From the NCBI GenBank assembly GCA_022793555.1, contig JAAWDB010000148.1, positions 1 through 17,177 of the forward strand: a stretch of 17,177 bases of DNA, written 5' to 3'. A program made the position numbers and the translations under genes. Position 1 is the first letter of the stretch, and the number at the start of each line of letters is the position of its first letter. This document shows, piece by piece, positions 7,238 through 13,264 of the stretch. The DNA comes from Bacilli bacterium. Lineage in GTDB: Bacteria; Bacillota_I; Bacilli_A; RF39; UBA660. The notes below the pieces were generated by a model. That model made no database searches, had not been told where the DNA came from, and worked only from the letters and a program-made list of their open reading frames with translations.

Positions 7238-8400
7238 CACTGAATATATTTATCGGTTGACTGAGCTAACTCCTTTCTAACTTTATTTGATAAATGCCCG
7301 TAGACATCAATTGTTGTTGAAATGTTCTTATGACCAATGCGTTTACTAAACATATATGGTTCTTTTCCCTCGGACATCATCGTTGCAACATATGTGTGAC
7401 GTAAATCATACATTCTGATTCTAGGAATATTTGCTTTTTCACAATAATAATAAAAATGCTTTCTCAAAATAGTATCGCTATAAGGCCTTTTTCTATTATA
7501 ATTCCAAAATAATAAATCAGAATTTTTAACATCAAATCCCATTATATTTTCCAAAAAAATTCGATACGATTCAACTGCTTGGATTACAATATCTGAAATA
7601 TCAATAATACGCTCTGATTCTGATGTTTTAGGCAAAGTAACCAATTTTTTAGAATTAGGTGTATAGTCAATTGAATTTCGGAGATCTAACAATCTTTTTT
7701 CTTTATCAAAAGAAGAAAATCTAACTGCTCTAGTTTCACCGACTCTGTCACCTGCAGAAAAACCAACAATAGTTAGTATTTTTATCTTATATGCTTTATA
7801 TGCAATTTTTTTGTTATTAGATTGAATATCTTTTTCTAGAACTGACAAAAGTCTGCGTAGTTGTTCAGGTATCAAAAATTTCATTTCACTTTTCGGTACT
7901 TTATATTTTTTTATACCTTTAACAGGATTTGTAATTAAATAGTTTTCACAAATGCACCAATTGAAGAAAGTTGTTAATGTTTTTAATATATAATTCTTAT
8001 TTTTTAAAGTAGTATCAAGATTTTCAATGTATTCTACCCAAAAATTTTTATTAGTTTTTGATAAAATGATAGTAATTCTATTTTTAAGATGTTTGTTATA
8101 ACATTTTTCTTTTCTATTATATGTGTTGTAAGCTTGCTTTTTGATAAATTTACAATCATAGATATATTTATCCCATAAAGTATCAAAATCCTCCTTATGA
8201 AGCATTTCTAGTGCCTTTTGCTGCCTTATTAGAACATTGTCTCTGATTTTTAAAGCTTCATCAAGTGTAGCAATCTTTTTATTGTCAATTCTAGATATAC
8301 TAGTTTTAACTGGCTTGCTCATTGAAATAACATAGTTTTTATTTTTTATATGTTGATATATATTTTGATATCTTGTTTTTCTATAGACTTTCATGTCCAT
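7237..8400 (-). CDS. int: Phage tyrosine recombinase (integrase)
   Basis: Site-specific integrase, 387 aa. An N-terminal arm-binding region (about 1-65) and a SAM-like core-binding domain (about 70-165) precede the catalytic domain. Catalytic residues visible: Arg219 (GDRVGE), a likely beta-hairpin Lys258, Tyr331-x-x-Arg334 (YDLRHT, with Tyr at the first His position, a common variant), His357 (GHKN) and the nucleophile Tyr367 (TIDVYGHL). The start is supported by GGAGATGA five bases before the ATG. The stop codon overlaps the second arm-type repeat. It is last in the leftward lysogeny block, separated from the zinc-ribbon gene by a 136-base gap encoding a predicted RNA on the other strand. 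Confidence 0.96.
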   Translation of the reverse strand: MDMKVYRKTRYQNIYQHIKNKNYVISMSKPVKTSISRIDNKKIATLDEALKIRDNVLIRQQKALEMLHKEDFDTLWDKYIYDCKFIKKQAYNTYNRKEKCYNKHLKNRITIILSKTNKNFWVEYIENLDTTLKNKNYILKTLTTFFNWCICENYLITNPVKGIKKYKVPKSEMKFLIPEQLRRLLSVLEKDIQSNNKKIAYKAYKIKILTIVGFSAGDRVGETRAVRFSSFDKEKRLLDLRNSIDYTPNSKKLVTLPKTSESERIIDISDIVIQAVESYRIFLENIMGFDVKNSDLLFWNYNRKRPYSDTILRKHFYYYCEKANIPRIRMYDLRHTYVATMMSEGKEPYMFSKRIGHKNISTTIDVYGHLSNKVRKELAQSTDKYIQ

Positions 8401-8417
8401 AAAATCATCTCCATTTC

Positions 8418-8446
8418 TTTACATTGATTTTATTTTTTGATAAAAT
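8418..8446 (+). promoter_or_regulatory. Promoter for predicted small RNA
   Basis: TTTACA at 8418-8423, a 17-base spacer and TAAAAT at 8441-8446 on the plus strand, opposite to the flanking genes. It reads into a short structured stretch ending in a strong terminator, with no open reading frame. Confidence 0.72.
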
Positions 8447-8452
8447 GGAGAC

Positions 8453-8538
8453 ATAGAAAAGCTCTCATTTGAACGTGTGCGTTTTTCTTAGGAGTATTCT
8501 ATGCTCCGTGGCTCGTGTGTCCGCACGAGTCTTTTTTT
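8453..8538 (+). ncRNA. Predicted structured small RNA between integrase and zinc-ribbon gene
   Basis: About 86 nt, start estimated from the promoter at 8418-8446. The 5' part can form an AGAAAA/TTTTCT closing stem around a small AACG-TGTG-CGTT hairpin. A second hairpin GGAGTAT-TCT-ATGCTCC (8491-8507) has seven pairs including one G-T. The third, GGCTCGTG-TGTCCG-CACGAGTC (8510-8531), has eight pairs and runs into T8532-8538, an excellent intrinsic terminator that overlaps the stop codon of the convergent zinc-ribbon gene. It is more GC-rich than its surroundings and contains no ORF. Possible roles are antisense or trans regulation of integrase or of host genes; RNA motifs near phage integrases (for example the Lacto-int class) are known, but I cannot say whether this belongs to one. 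Confidence 0.65.
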
Positions 8539-8791
8539 ATGCACCCCAACTGTGTCCGCAGTTTTGGCATACATGTACTTTTTTTTGAACATTAATAATT
8601 TTTTGTTTTTTATGTTCTATATGAAATAATTTTAGTAGTATTTTTAGCCAAAAGAAACAAAGCCACATTAGTGGTACAAACCACCATCCAATACAAATCC
8701 ACCATATAATGCTATGATGCTTTGTTTTTAATTTGTTTTCATTGATCACTTGAATACTAACGTTTTCATTTTTACATTTTGGACAAGTCAT
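8537..8791 (-). CDS. Zinc-ribbon membrane protein
   Basis: Unknown function, 84 aa. An N-terminal CPKC pair (residues 3-6) and a C-terminal CQNC pair (in VCQNCGHSW) would together bind one zinc, bracketing a very Trp-rich hydrophobic segment (about residues 27-50, IIWWICIGWWFVPLMWLCFFW) that is probably one or two membrane helices. Small proteins of this build are frequent in lysogeny modules of Bacillota phages. The frame stays open to a GTG at 8806, but the ATG at 8791, with AGGTTGAG before it, places the first CPKC at the usual position. The neighbour on the same strand is the ImmA-type gene 91 bases upstream. Confidence 0.75.
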   Translation of the reverse strand: MTCPKCKNENVSIQVINENKLKTKHHSIIWWICIGWWFVPLMWLCFFWLKILLKLFHIEHKKQKIINVQKKVHVCQNCGHSWGA

Positions 8792-8871
8792 TTTTCTCAA
8801 CCTCACACTTCTTTGTTTTTTAGTGTTATAAACTTAAATGTCAATCAATTTAGTTGATACACTAATTAAAT

Positions 8872-8900
8872 GAGATGATTCGCTAGTCGTCTCTTTTTTT
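8872..8900 (+). terminator. Rightward intrinsic terminator overlapping the ImmA gene end
   Basis: GAGATGA (8872-8878) pairs with TCGTCTC (8887-8893), loop of 8, followed by T8894-8900. A TGT-extended -10 box (TATAAA, 8827-8832) lies upstream on the same strand, so a transcript of about 60 nt is conceivable, but the -35 box is missing. Confidence 0.65.
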
Positions 8901-9212
8901 TATCTCTTCTTTTATTTGCTTGATATATTTGCAAGCCTCATCTTCATATTCTTCAATATGTAAAGCAAACAAATCTTTATTTGATTGACATAATTGATTT
9001 AGCTCTATGTGTGCTAATTCGTGCAATAGAGTTTTTTTTCTTTTGTAATAAGATAGATTCTTATTAATATAAATAAAGTAATACTCTTGATAATAATCAA
9101 CAAAACCTCTTATTTCTGAAAAAGGTATATCTGCATAGACAATAGTTGCGTTGTAATAATTTAATAAATCATCTTGATTTATATTTTCTAATAATAAATT
9201 TTTTAAATTCAT
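8883..9212 (-). CDS. ImmA/IrrE-type metallopeptidase
   Basis: Short zinc-dependent protease of the ImmA/IrrE family (109 aa). In ICEBs1 and related elements ImmA cleaves the element's repressor to trigger induction. The motif HELAH (His64, Glu65, His68) is intact in LLHELAHIEL, and the acidic helix EEYEDEA further on fits the third zinc ligand. AAGGAG lies six bases before the ATG. It is directly downstream of the XRE repressor (41-base gap, same strand), the standard repressor-antirepressor pairing, so the neighbouring repressor is its most likely substrate. Confidence 0.88.
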   Translation of the reverse strand: MNLKNLLLENINQDDLLNYYNATIVYADIPFSEIRGFVDYYQEYYFIYINKNLSYYKRKKTLLHELAHIELNQLCQSNKDLFALHIEEYEDEACKYIKQIKEEIKKRDD

Positions 9213-9253
9213 AACTTACTCCTTTTTTAGTAAGCCGATACTGCTAGCTACCT

Positions 9254-9628
9254 TTATTCTTTATTTATTTTTTTATCAATTTCTTTGTGTTGCTCTGTAA
9301 GAAAGTCCATAATAAATTCCTTATGAGCATCTTTTAGAATAGGATCACTATCTAATAAAATTTTATATTGTTCTAGTTGTTTCATTTTATCCAAAGGGTT
9401 ACTTTTCATTGTTGTTCTTCCTATTAAATAGTCTGTTGAAACGTTAAAGTAGTCCGCAATATAATCCAACATTTCTGGCGCTGGAGTAGATTGATGATTT
9501 TCCCATTTTGCTATTAATCCTTGAGAAACATCTAATTCAATAGCAATTTTATCTTGAGAAAGATTTTTCTCTAGTCTTAATTCTTTAAATATGTCACCAA
9601 ACATACGAGATTCGCTTATTATAGCCAT
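9254..9628 (-). CDS. XRE-family phage repressor (CI-like)
   Basis: Lysogeny repressor, 124 aa. The helix-turn-helix covers about residues 12-68: FKELRLEKNLSQDKIAIELDV, then VSQGLIAKWENHQSTPAPE and the typical ending YFNVSTDYLIGR. The C-terminal 50 residues are charged and helical, with no LexA-type peptidase domain, so inactivation probably needs the downstream ImmA-like protease. The frame stays open a further 56 codons upstream, but the ATG at 9628 has AAGGAGGGG six bases ahead and gives the normal family N terminus; the extra part would include the promoter. Its promoter carries the shared CTTTTTGTGATA element, suggesting autoregulation. Confidence 0.93.
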   Translation of the reverse strand: MAIISESRMFGDIFKELRLEKNLSQDKIAIELDVSQGLIAKWENHQSTPAPEMLDYIADYFNVSTDYLIGRTTMKSNPLDKMKQLEQYKILLDSDPILKDAHKEFIMDFLTEQHKEIDKKINKE

Positions 9629-9647
9629 AATTCCCCTCCTTAGAACA

Positions 9648-9676
9648 ATACTATCACAAAAAGAATTAAAAAACAA
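9648..9676 (-). promoter_or_regulatory. Repressor promoter (leftward)
   Basis: On the minus strand TTGTTT (9676-9671), a 17-base spacer and TAGTAT (9653-9648). The spacer ends in CTTTTTGTGATA, which overlaps the -10 box. Confidence 0.6.
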
Positions 9677-9696
9677 TAAAATTATTACAAATTGTA

Positions 9697-9725
9697 TTGA
9701 CAAATACTTTTTGTTGTGATAAATT
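9697..9725 (+). promoter_or_regulatory. Rightward promoter of the immunity region
   Basis: Consensus TTGACA at 9697-9702, 17 bases, then TAAATT at 9720-9725 preceded by TGA (extended -10). It lies back-to-back with the repressor promoter and reads rightward towards the Cro-like gene with a leader of about 290 nt that is antisense to the mini-gene. Confidence 0.65.
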
Positions 9726-9759
9726 GGGTTTGTCATTACAATATGTGATGAAGTGATAT

Positions 9760-9806
9760 AAAAAAAGATATTAAGTATTAGCCTGAGAAACTGCACTTAA
9801 TATCTT
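9760..9806 (-). terminator. Terminator of the leftward mini-gene
   Basis: A perfect 12-bp stem (9765-9776 with 9795-9806) and an 18-nt loop, followed on the minus strand by a run of T (plus-strand A9760-9766). The right arm overlaps the mini-gene stop codon at 9806-9808. Confidence 0.8.
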
Positions 9807-9895
9807 CAGCGTTTAATAATTGTTATATCAATAATTTTTATATTGACTCTAATAATTATTTTAGCTAAATATTTTATTTTTTCACCAATTTTCAT
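9806..9895 (-). CDS. Small 29-residue basic, isoleucine-rich peptide
   Basis: An unrecognised small ORF in the otherwise empty immunity region. It starts at ATG 9895 with AAAGGA eight bases upstream and ends at TGA 9806-9808. The peptide begins MKIGEKIKYLAK and ends IDITIIKR; about a third of it is Ile and about a quarter is Lys/Arg, so it may be amphipathic and membrane-active. Coding is supported by its own promoter at 9983-10011 and the terminator directly at the stop, giving an mRNA of roughly 215 nt whose 5' end can fold into a TTGTCTTT/AAAGACAA hairpin. It is antisense to the leader of the Cro-like gene. It could be a type I toxin-like peptide or an incidental ORF in an antisense RNA; the sequence does not decide. 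Confidence 0.45.
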   Translation of the reverse strand: MKIGEKIKYLAKIIIRVNIKIIDITIIKR

Positions 9896-9982
9896 TTTTA
9901 TTTTCCTTTGTTTTTTGAACAACTACAAACTCGGAAAGGAAAATATGTAGAAAAAATAATTGTCTTTTTTAAAGACAAACAA

Positions 9983-10011
9983 ATTATATCACAAAAAGAA
10001 ATGTCAGTAAA
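9983..10011 (-). promoter_or_regulatory. Leftward promoter of the mini-gene
   Basis: On the minus strand TTTACT (10011-10006), a 17-base spacer and TATAAT (9988-9983) with TGA before it (extended -10). CTTTTTGTGATA abuts the -10 box. Its -35 region overlaps the Shine-Dalgarno of the Cro-like gene. Confidence 0.6.
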
Positions 10012-10023
10012 GGAGGCGAACTA

Positions 10024-10230
10024 TTGAAAAGGAATTGGTTGATTGAATCAAGAAAGGCAAAGGGATTAACTCAAGAGCAATTAGCTGAAATGTGTAATAC
10101 TACTCAAATGACTATATCTAATATTGAAAATGGTACACGTAGACCGAGTCCAAGATTATCTAAATTGATTGCTAATGTTTTAAATCTTGATTGGACCAAA
10201 TTTTATGAAGAACAACAATCAGAAATCTAA
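10024..10230 (+). CDS. Cro-like XRE-family regulator
   Basis: A 68-aa protein that is almost only a helix-turn-helix domain (residues 6-60: SRKAKGLTQEQLAEMCNTT, then QMTISNIENGTRRPSPRL and LIANVLNLDW). The start codon is TTG at 10024, chosen because AAAGGAGG lies seven bases upstream and no ATG is available. It is divergent from the CI-like repressor across the control region, the usual position of Cro, so it probably represses lysogeny genes during lytic growth, likely through the CTTTTTGTGATA elements. Confidence 0.88.
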   Translation: MKRNWLIESRKAKGLTQEQLAEMCNTTQMTISNIENGTRRPSPRLSKLIANVLNLDWTKFYEEQQSEI

Positions 10231-10346
10231 AATCACATCGTTATATCACTCCAATCAATCTATATTTACTACTTAGAAATAATTATATACATAAAGATAT
10301 AGAAAGTGAAGAGTAATAAGTTGCGATGTGTAAACAGGAGGTAAGA

Positions 10347-10607
10347 ATGAATCGCCAAGACTATCAAAATTTGATAGACAAAACACAATTAAAAATTGAT
10401 GAATTACAAGAAGAGTATAAAAAAAATCCCAATAGATTAATTGAGGATTACGACGAAGTATTAAAACAATCAATTATAGGTGTAATAGCAAATTTTAGGG
10501 CAAATGGGGTATTGAGAGACGATATTATCGGAAATATTGACATACTTATCCGAAATAGAGAATTTGTTAGTGATCAATACTGTAACAAAAGCGGTAGTGA
10601 TAATTAA
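10347..10607 (+). CDS. Hypothetical phage protein, 86 aa
   Basis: Not recognised. The ATG at 10347 has a perfect AGGAGG five bases upstream; the frame stays open 7 codons more, but that start lacks a binding site. The product is charged and mostly helical (MNRQDYQNLIDKTQLKIDELQ, then an Arg/Asp-rich middle) with no membrane segment or cysteine motif, and ends CNKSGSDN. Its last 138 bases overlap the convergent gene on the other strand. Located between the Cro-like gene and the early operon. Confidence 0.6.
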   Translation: MNRQDYQNLIDKTQLKIDELQEEYKKNPNRLIEDYDEVLKQSIIGVIANFRANGVLRDDIIGNIDILIRNREFVSDQYCNKSGSDN

Positions 10608-10910
10608 AAATAATTCCCATAAAACTTTTTTAATAAATCCATGATAGTTTTTTAAAAACTCATAACCAAAGTAAGTTATAAAAATATGTTGACTATAAAC
10701 ATTGTATTTTTTATTAGACATTGAACCACTACATTTAATGCCATCGAAAAAATGGCTGGAAACACATTCATATATTATTTGAGAAAATTCAATATCAGTT
10801 ATGTTTAATTTTTTACAAATATAATTTTCAGTTTCTTTAATATCTTTACATTTATGGAATTTTAAAACAGTTAAATACATTTGTCTCTTAGATTTATTTG
10901 CAAATATCAA
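10470..10910 (-). CDS. Hypothetical protein: N-terminal helical domain plus C-terminal membrane helix
   Basis: A 146-aa protein of unknown function. Residues about 11-88 look like a small winged-helix domain (LTVLKFHKCKDIKETENY, ... HIFITYFGYEFLKNYHGF), faintly reminiscent of the YjcQ family of phage proteins. Residues about 92-114 (VLWELFLIITTAFVTVLIT) are a clear transmembrane segment, followed by about 30 more residues. The start is TTG at 10910 with AAGGAG nine bases upstream; an ATG at 10880 is an alternative. It is the only leftward gene inside the rightward region, with its own -10 box (TATAAT, 10942-10937), so it may be expressed in the lysogen, as superinfection-exclusion or other cargo genes are. 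The 3' end overlaps the opposing gene by 138 bases. Confidence 0.6.
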   Translation of the reverse strand: MIFANKSKRQMYLTVLKFHKCKDIKETENYICKKLNITDIEFSQIIYECVSSHFFDGIKCSGSMSNKKYNVYSQHIFITYFGYEFLKNYHGFIKKVLWELFLIITTAFVTVLITNKFSISDKYVNISDNIVSQYPICPKICYYTYN

Positions 10911-10919
10911 AGTTATAAT

Positions 10920-10955
10920 CTCCTTTCTGGTTATCTATTATAAATCAGAAAAGAG
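10920..10955. promoter_or_regulatory. Dyad around the -10 box of the leftward membrane-protein gene
   Basis: CTCCTTTCTG (10920-10929) and CAGAAAAGAG (10946-10955) match in 9 of 10 positions as an inverted repeat flanking a 16-base centre containing the minus-strand TATAAT (10942-10937). The inner arm also forms the AAAGGAG ribosome binding site. It looks like an operator, since the outer arm would lie upstream of the transcript start. Confidence 0.4.
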
Positions 10956-11003
10956 AAGAAAGAAAAGCGCACGTTCAAAAAATAAATGAGAGGAAGTGAG
11001 AGA

Positions 11004-11219
11004 ATGCAATATTACACCGTAGAAGATATTAAAGTAATTACTGGGGCAGAACAGAACAAAGCCTATGAAATCATTCGAAATTTAAACAAAAAGTACAAAA
11101 AGAAGTTTCCAGAGTGTGAATTGTTACAAGGAAAAGTAGCAAAATGGTACTTCCATGAAGCAATGGGATTAAAAGAAGGAGTTGAAGAAAGTGAAACACA
11201 GACTAAGATTGAAGCCTAA
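11004..11219 (+). CDS. Excisionase/MerR-like DNA-binding protein
   Basis: A 71-aa protein beginning MQYYTVEDIKVITGAEQNKAYEIIRNLNKKYKKKF. The Y-Y-T-V-x-D-I-x-x-I-T-G pattern and following K-A-Y-E-I-I-R helix are typical of small winged-helix DNA-binding proteins of excisionase or phage-regulator type in Bacillota prophages; the KVAKWYFHEAMG segment would form the wing and last helix. The first gene of the long rightward operon. The frame is open six codons upstream (10986), but GAGAGGAAG lies before the ATG at 11004. It overlaps the next gene by 29 bases. Whether it acts in excision or transcription cannot be told. Confidence 0.7.
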   Translation: MQYYTVEDIKVITGAEQNKAYEIIRNLNKKYKKKFPECELLQGKVAKWYFHEAMGLKEGVEESETQTKIEA

Positions 11220-11397
11220 AGCAAGAGAAGTTATAGAAGTAATTATTACTGGAATAGCAATTGGTGTTATTGGAATCATTATTGCAAACATGATGGCAAC
11301 AAGATTTCATTCAATAGAAAACGATCCAAGGTACTATGAAAGCAAAAAAAAGACTGATTCGCCAATATATAAGGAAACGCAAATCAGTCAAAAATGA
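11191..11397 (+). CDS. Small single-pass membrane protein
   Basis: A 68-aa protein of unknown function. A basic N terminus (KHRLRLKPKAR) precedes one hydrophobic helix at about residues 15-36 (IEVIITGIAIGVIGIIIANMM), then a charged tail; by the positive-inside rule the N terminus is cytoplasmic. The start is probably GTG at 11191, nine bases after AAGGAG; a TTG at 11182 is in frame but abuts the binding site. It starts inside the preceding gene. Two inverted repeats (GACTGATT/AATCAGTC and AATGAATTT/AAATTCATT at 11393-11419) lie at its 3' end without a T run. Confidence 0.6.
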   Translation: MKHRLRLKPKAREVIEVIITGIAIGVIGIIIANMMATRFHSIENDPRYYESKKKTDSPIYKETQISQK

Positions 11398-11497
11398 ATT
11401 TATAAAAATAAAATTCATTGAAATTTTAACAGATTTTAGTAAAAAAGTCAAAAATGGGAGTTTTGGTTGAAAAAGTATAAGCGGAAATGAGGTAGAC

Positions 11498-12307
11498 ATG
11501 GCTCAGAAAAGAATGTTTGATAAGCGAGTAATCGATAATGATGAGTTTTTAGAAATGCCATTAACTACTCAAGCAATTTATTTTCACTTAAATATGAGAG
11601 CCGATGATGATGGTTTTGTAGATAATTGGAAAAGTGTATTGAGATTAGTTGGTGGTAAAGAAGATGATATGAAAGTCTTAATATCTAAGAAATTTGTTAT
11701 TCCTTTTGAAAAAGGAGTCATAGTAATCAAGCATTGGAAAATAAATAATCTATTAAGAAAAGATAGATATATCGAGACAATTCATCAGGAAGAGAAAAAT
11801 CTATTAATAGTCGAAAAAAACGGGGAATATTCGCTTGGTATACCAATGGTCGACCAACTGGCAACCCAGTATAGTAGAGTAGAGAATAGTAGAGAAAAGA
11901 ATAGTATAGTTGTTGTAGAAGATAAAGATAATTTAAATACTATAGAAGAAGCGACGACACCAGCAACAACAGAAAGCCTATTTGAATTTGTAGAAAAAAA
12001 ATTCGGTAGACTTTTAGGAGATACTGAATATGAAGTAATTAGCACTTGGGAAGACAACCAAGTAACAAGATATGCTATTAAGCAAGCAGAATTAGCAAGA
12101 GCGTTTAATGTTAAATATATTGGACGAATTTTAGAAAGTTACAAGAAAGAAAATATAAAAACAGTAGCAGAAGCAGAAGAACGAGAGAGAAAGTTTCAAG
12201 AGAGCAAGACTATGGTTAAAAATACTAAAAATTATAAGACAGCTAGTGAGAGATTAAAGGAGCTGCGAGAGGAAATTCGACAAAATGAACAGAGAAGAAG
12301 TTCTTGA
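11498..12307 (+). CDS. Phage replisome organiser with DnaD-like C-terminal domain
   Basis: Replication initiation protein, 269 aa. Residues 1-115 match the N-terminal winged-helix domain of phage replisome organisers: KRMFDKRVIDNDEFLEMPL, then AIYFHLNMRADDDGFVDN, typical of Bacillota phages. After an acidic and Thr/Ala-rich linker (about 130-160) a DnaD/DnaB-II type domain spans about 162-216 (FEFVEKKFGRLLGDTEYEVI ... YIGRILESY). Such proteins bind the phage origin and recruit the helicase loader; the origin often lies within the gene, but I see no convincing iterons. The C terminus is a charged coil. ATGAGGTAGAC precedes the ATG. The following loader candidate overlaps it by 23 bases. Confidence 0.88.
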   Translation: MAQKRMFDKRVIDNDEFLEMPLTTQAIYFHLNMRADDDGFVDNWKSVLRLVGGKEDDMKVLISKKFVIPFEKGVIVIKHWKINNLLRKDRYIETIHQEEKNLLIVEKNGEYSLGIPMVDQLATQYSRVENSREKNSIVVVEDKDNLNTIEEATTPATTESLFEFVEKKFGRLLGDTEYEVISTWEDNQVTRYAIKQAELARAFNVKYIGRILESYKKENIKTVAEAEERERKFQESKTMVKNTKNYKTASERLKELREEIRQNEQRRSS

Positions 12308-12827
12308 TTTGTTAGATACAATCTCTGTTAGTTATAAAAATTTTGTACAAGATACGGATCTTTTGCTAAAAATTTGGGAGGAAGTACTGTATCAATACGA
12401 TGGTGGAGAGGTCAAACAAAAATTGCATGAGTATATGGCACTAGAACAATTTCAATACCAACCACCAACCGTGGATTACTTAGTAAGTGGACTTACAAAA
12501 GTATGTGACAAAGTCGATTATACAAAGCAAGTGGTTTATTGCCATTTGTGTAAAAGACCATTTAATGACGCAGAACAGTTAAAAAAACATACAGAACGAT
12601 GCTTAAGCGTTAGATACATAGTCAGGCAGTGTAAAAAGAGATTTAACAAAGAAGTTAACAAAAGAGAATTGTATGAGATGAATCAAGAAGAGTTTGATAA
12701 AAGATACGAAGATTTATTAAAAAAAATTCAGGCAACGACAACGGATGAAAGAGAAAAAATTAGAATTGGATTTATATTTAATCCACCTCAAGCGGAAGTT
12801 GCAAAAAAGTATTTAAATCAGAAATGA
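12285..12827 (+). CDS. G39P-like helicase loader candidate with C2HC zinc finger
   Basis: A 180-aa protein. The first 70 residues (EEVLDLLDTISVSYKNF ... WEEVLYQYDGGEVKQKLHEYM ... QPPTVDYLVSGL) resemble the N-terminal domain of the SPP1 G39P family, which loads and inhibits the replicative helicase. Unlike the short G39P it continues with a zinc-finger-like motif, CHLCKRPFNDAEQLKKHTERC (residues 86-106), of C2HC spacing, and a charged helical C terminus ending NPPQAEVAKKYLNQK. Its position directly after the replisome organiser, with overlapping frames, supports a role in loading a helicase, presumably the host's or one encoded beyond the window. Family assignment is by pattern, so moderate. 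Confidence 0.65.
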   Translation: MNREEVLDLLDTISVSYKNFVQDTDLLLKIWEEVLYQYDGGEVKQKLHEYMALEQFQYQPPTVDYLVSGLTKVCDKVDYTKQVVYCHLCKRPFNDAEQLKKHTERCLSVRYIVRQCKKRFNKEVNKRELYEMNQEEFDKRYEDLLKKIQATTTDEREKIRIGFIFNPPQAEVAKKYLNQK

Positions 12828-12871
12828 ATATAACAAAAGGGTAGTTTTGGTTACAGAAAGGGATTACAAAA

Positions 12872-13264
12872 ATGTTTAATTTTATAAAGAAATTAACAGG
12901 GGCAGAGGATATAAAAGAGTTAATATACACTCAAAATAACAATATTTTGGCTCATGAAAGAGCGACGGAAAAGTTAATGAGAGAATATGAAAAAGATAAT
13001 GTAAGACTCTCACAAATGCTAGAAAATTCAAAAAGAGTTTTAAAAGCCAAAGAAGCACATATTGATTTTCAAGATAACATGTTAAATGAACAAAACTTAG
13101 AAATTCAAAAACTTACAAAGATAATTGAGGATCACAAAATCTATCTAAAAAAAGTAGCAGAAATATTACAAAACAATCAAAAAGAAACTATGTCTAAGAA
13201 AATTAGTGCAGTAGCTTATGAAAGAAATAATCTTACCAAAGAAACGAAAGCTAAACTGAAATGA
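12872..13264 (+). CDS. Hypothetical coiled-coil protein
   Basis: Unknown function, 130 aa. Almost entirely helical and charged from residue 25 on, with heptad-like spacing (EKLMREYEKDNVRLSQMLENS; NEQNLEIQKLTKIIEDH), so probably a dimeric coiled coil. No cysteine, signal or membrane segment. AAAGGGA stands eight bases before the ATG. Its stop overlaps the next start as ATGA, implying translational coupling. Confidence 0.6.
   Translation: MFNFIKKLTGAEDIKELIYTQNNNILAHERATEKLMREYEKDNVRLSQMLENSKRVLKAKEAHIDFQDNMLNEQNLEIQKLTKIIEDHKIYLKKVAEILQNNQKETMSKKISAVAYERNNLTKETKAKLK

Larger units (their letters stand above)
9652..9998. repeat. Three copies of a CTTTTTG(..)TGATA element, probable operators
   Basis: Copies at 9652-9663 (minus orientation, CTTTTTGTGATA), 9707-9721 (plus orientation, CTTTTTGTTGTGATA, three extra bases) and 9987-9998 (minus orientation, exact). 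Each ends at or within the -10 hexamer of a predicted promoter: repressor, rightward early promoter and the mini-gene. This is the placement expected for repressor or Cro operators. Confidence 0.6.

Noticed and set aside
9629..9796. N-terminal extension of the repressor frame up to 9796
   Set aside because: It covers the divergent promoters and lacks a binding site; the ATG at 9628 has AAGGAGGGG and the normal family start.
10234..10330. CACATCG and CGATGTG, a 7-bp inverted repeat about 84 bases apart after the Cro-like gene
   Set aside because: Short, widely separated and without other structure; likely chance in AT-rich sequence.
11459..12852. AGTTTTGGTT repeated just upstream of two gene starts (11459-11468, 12843-12852)
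   Set aside because: Only ten bases; a third copy lies inside the sigma coding region, so it is probably chance.
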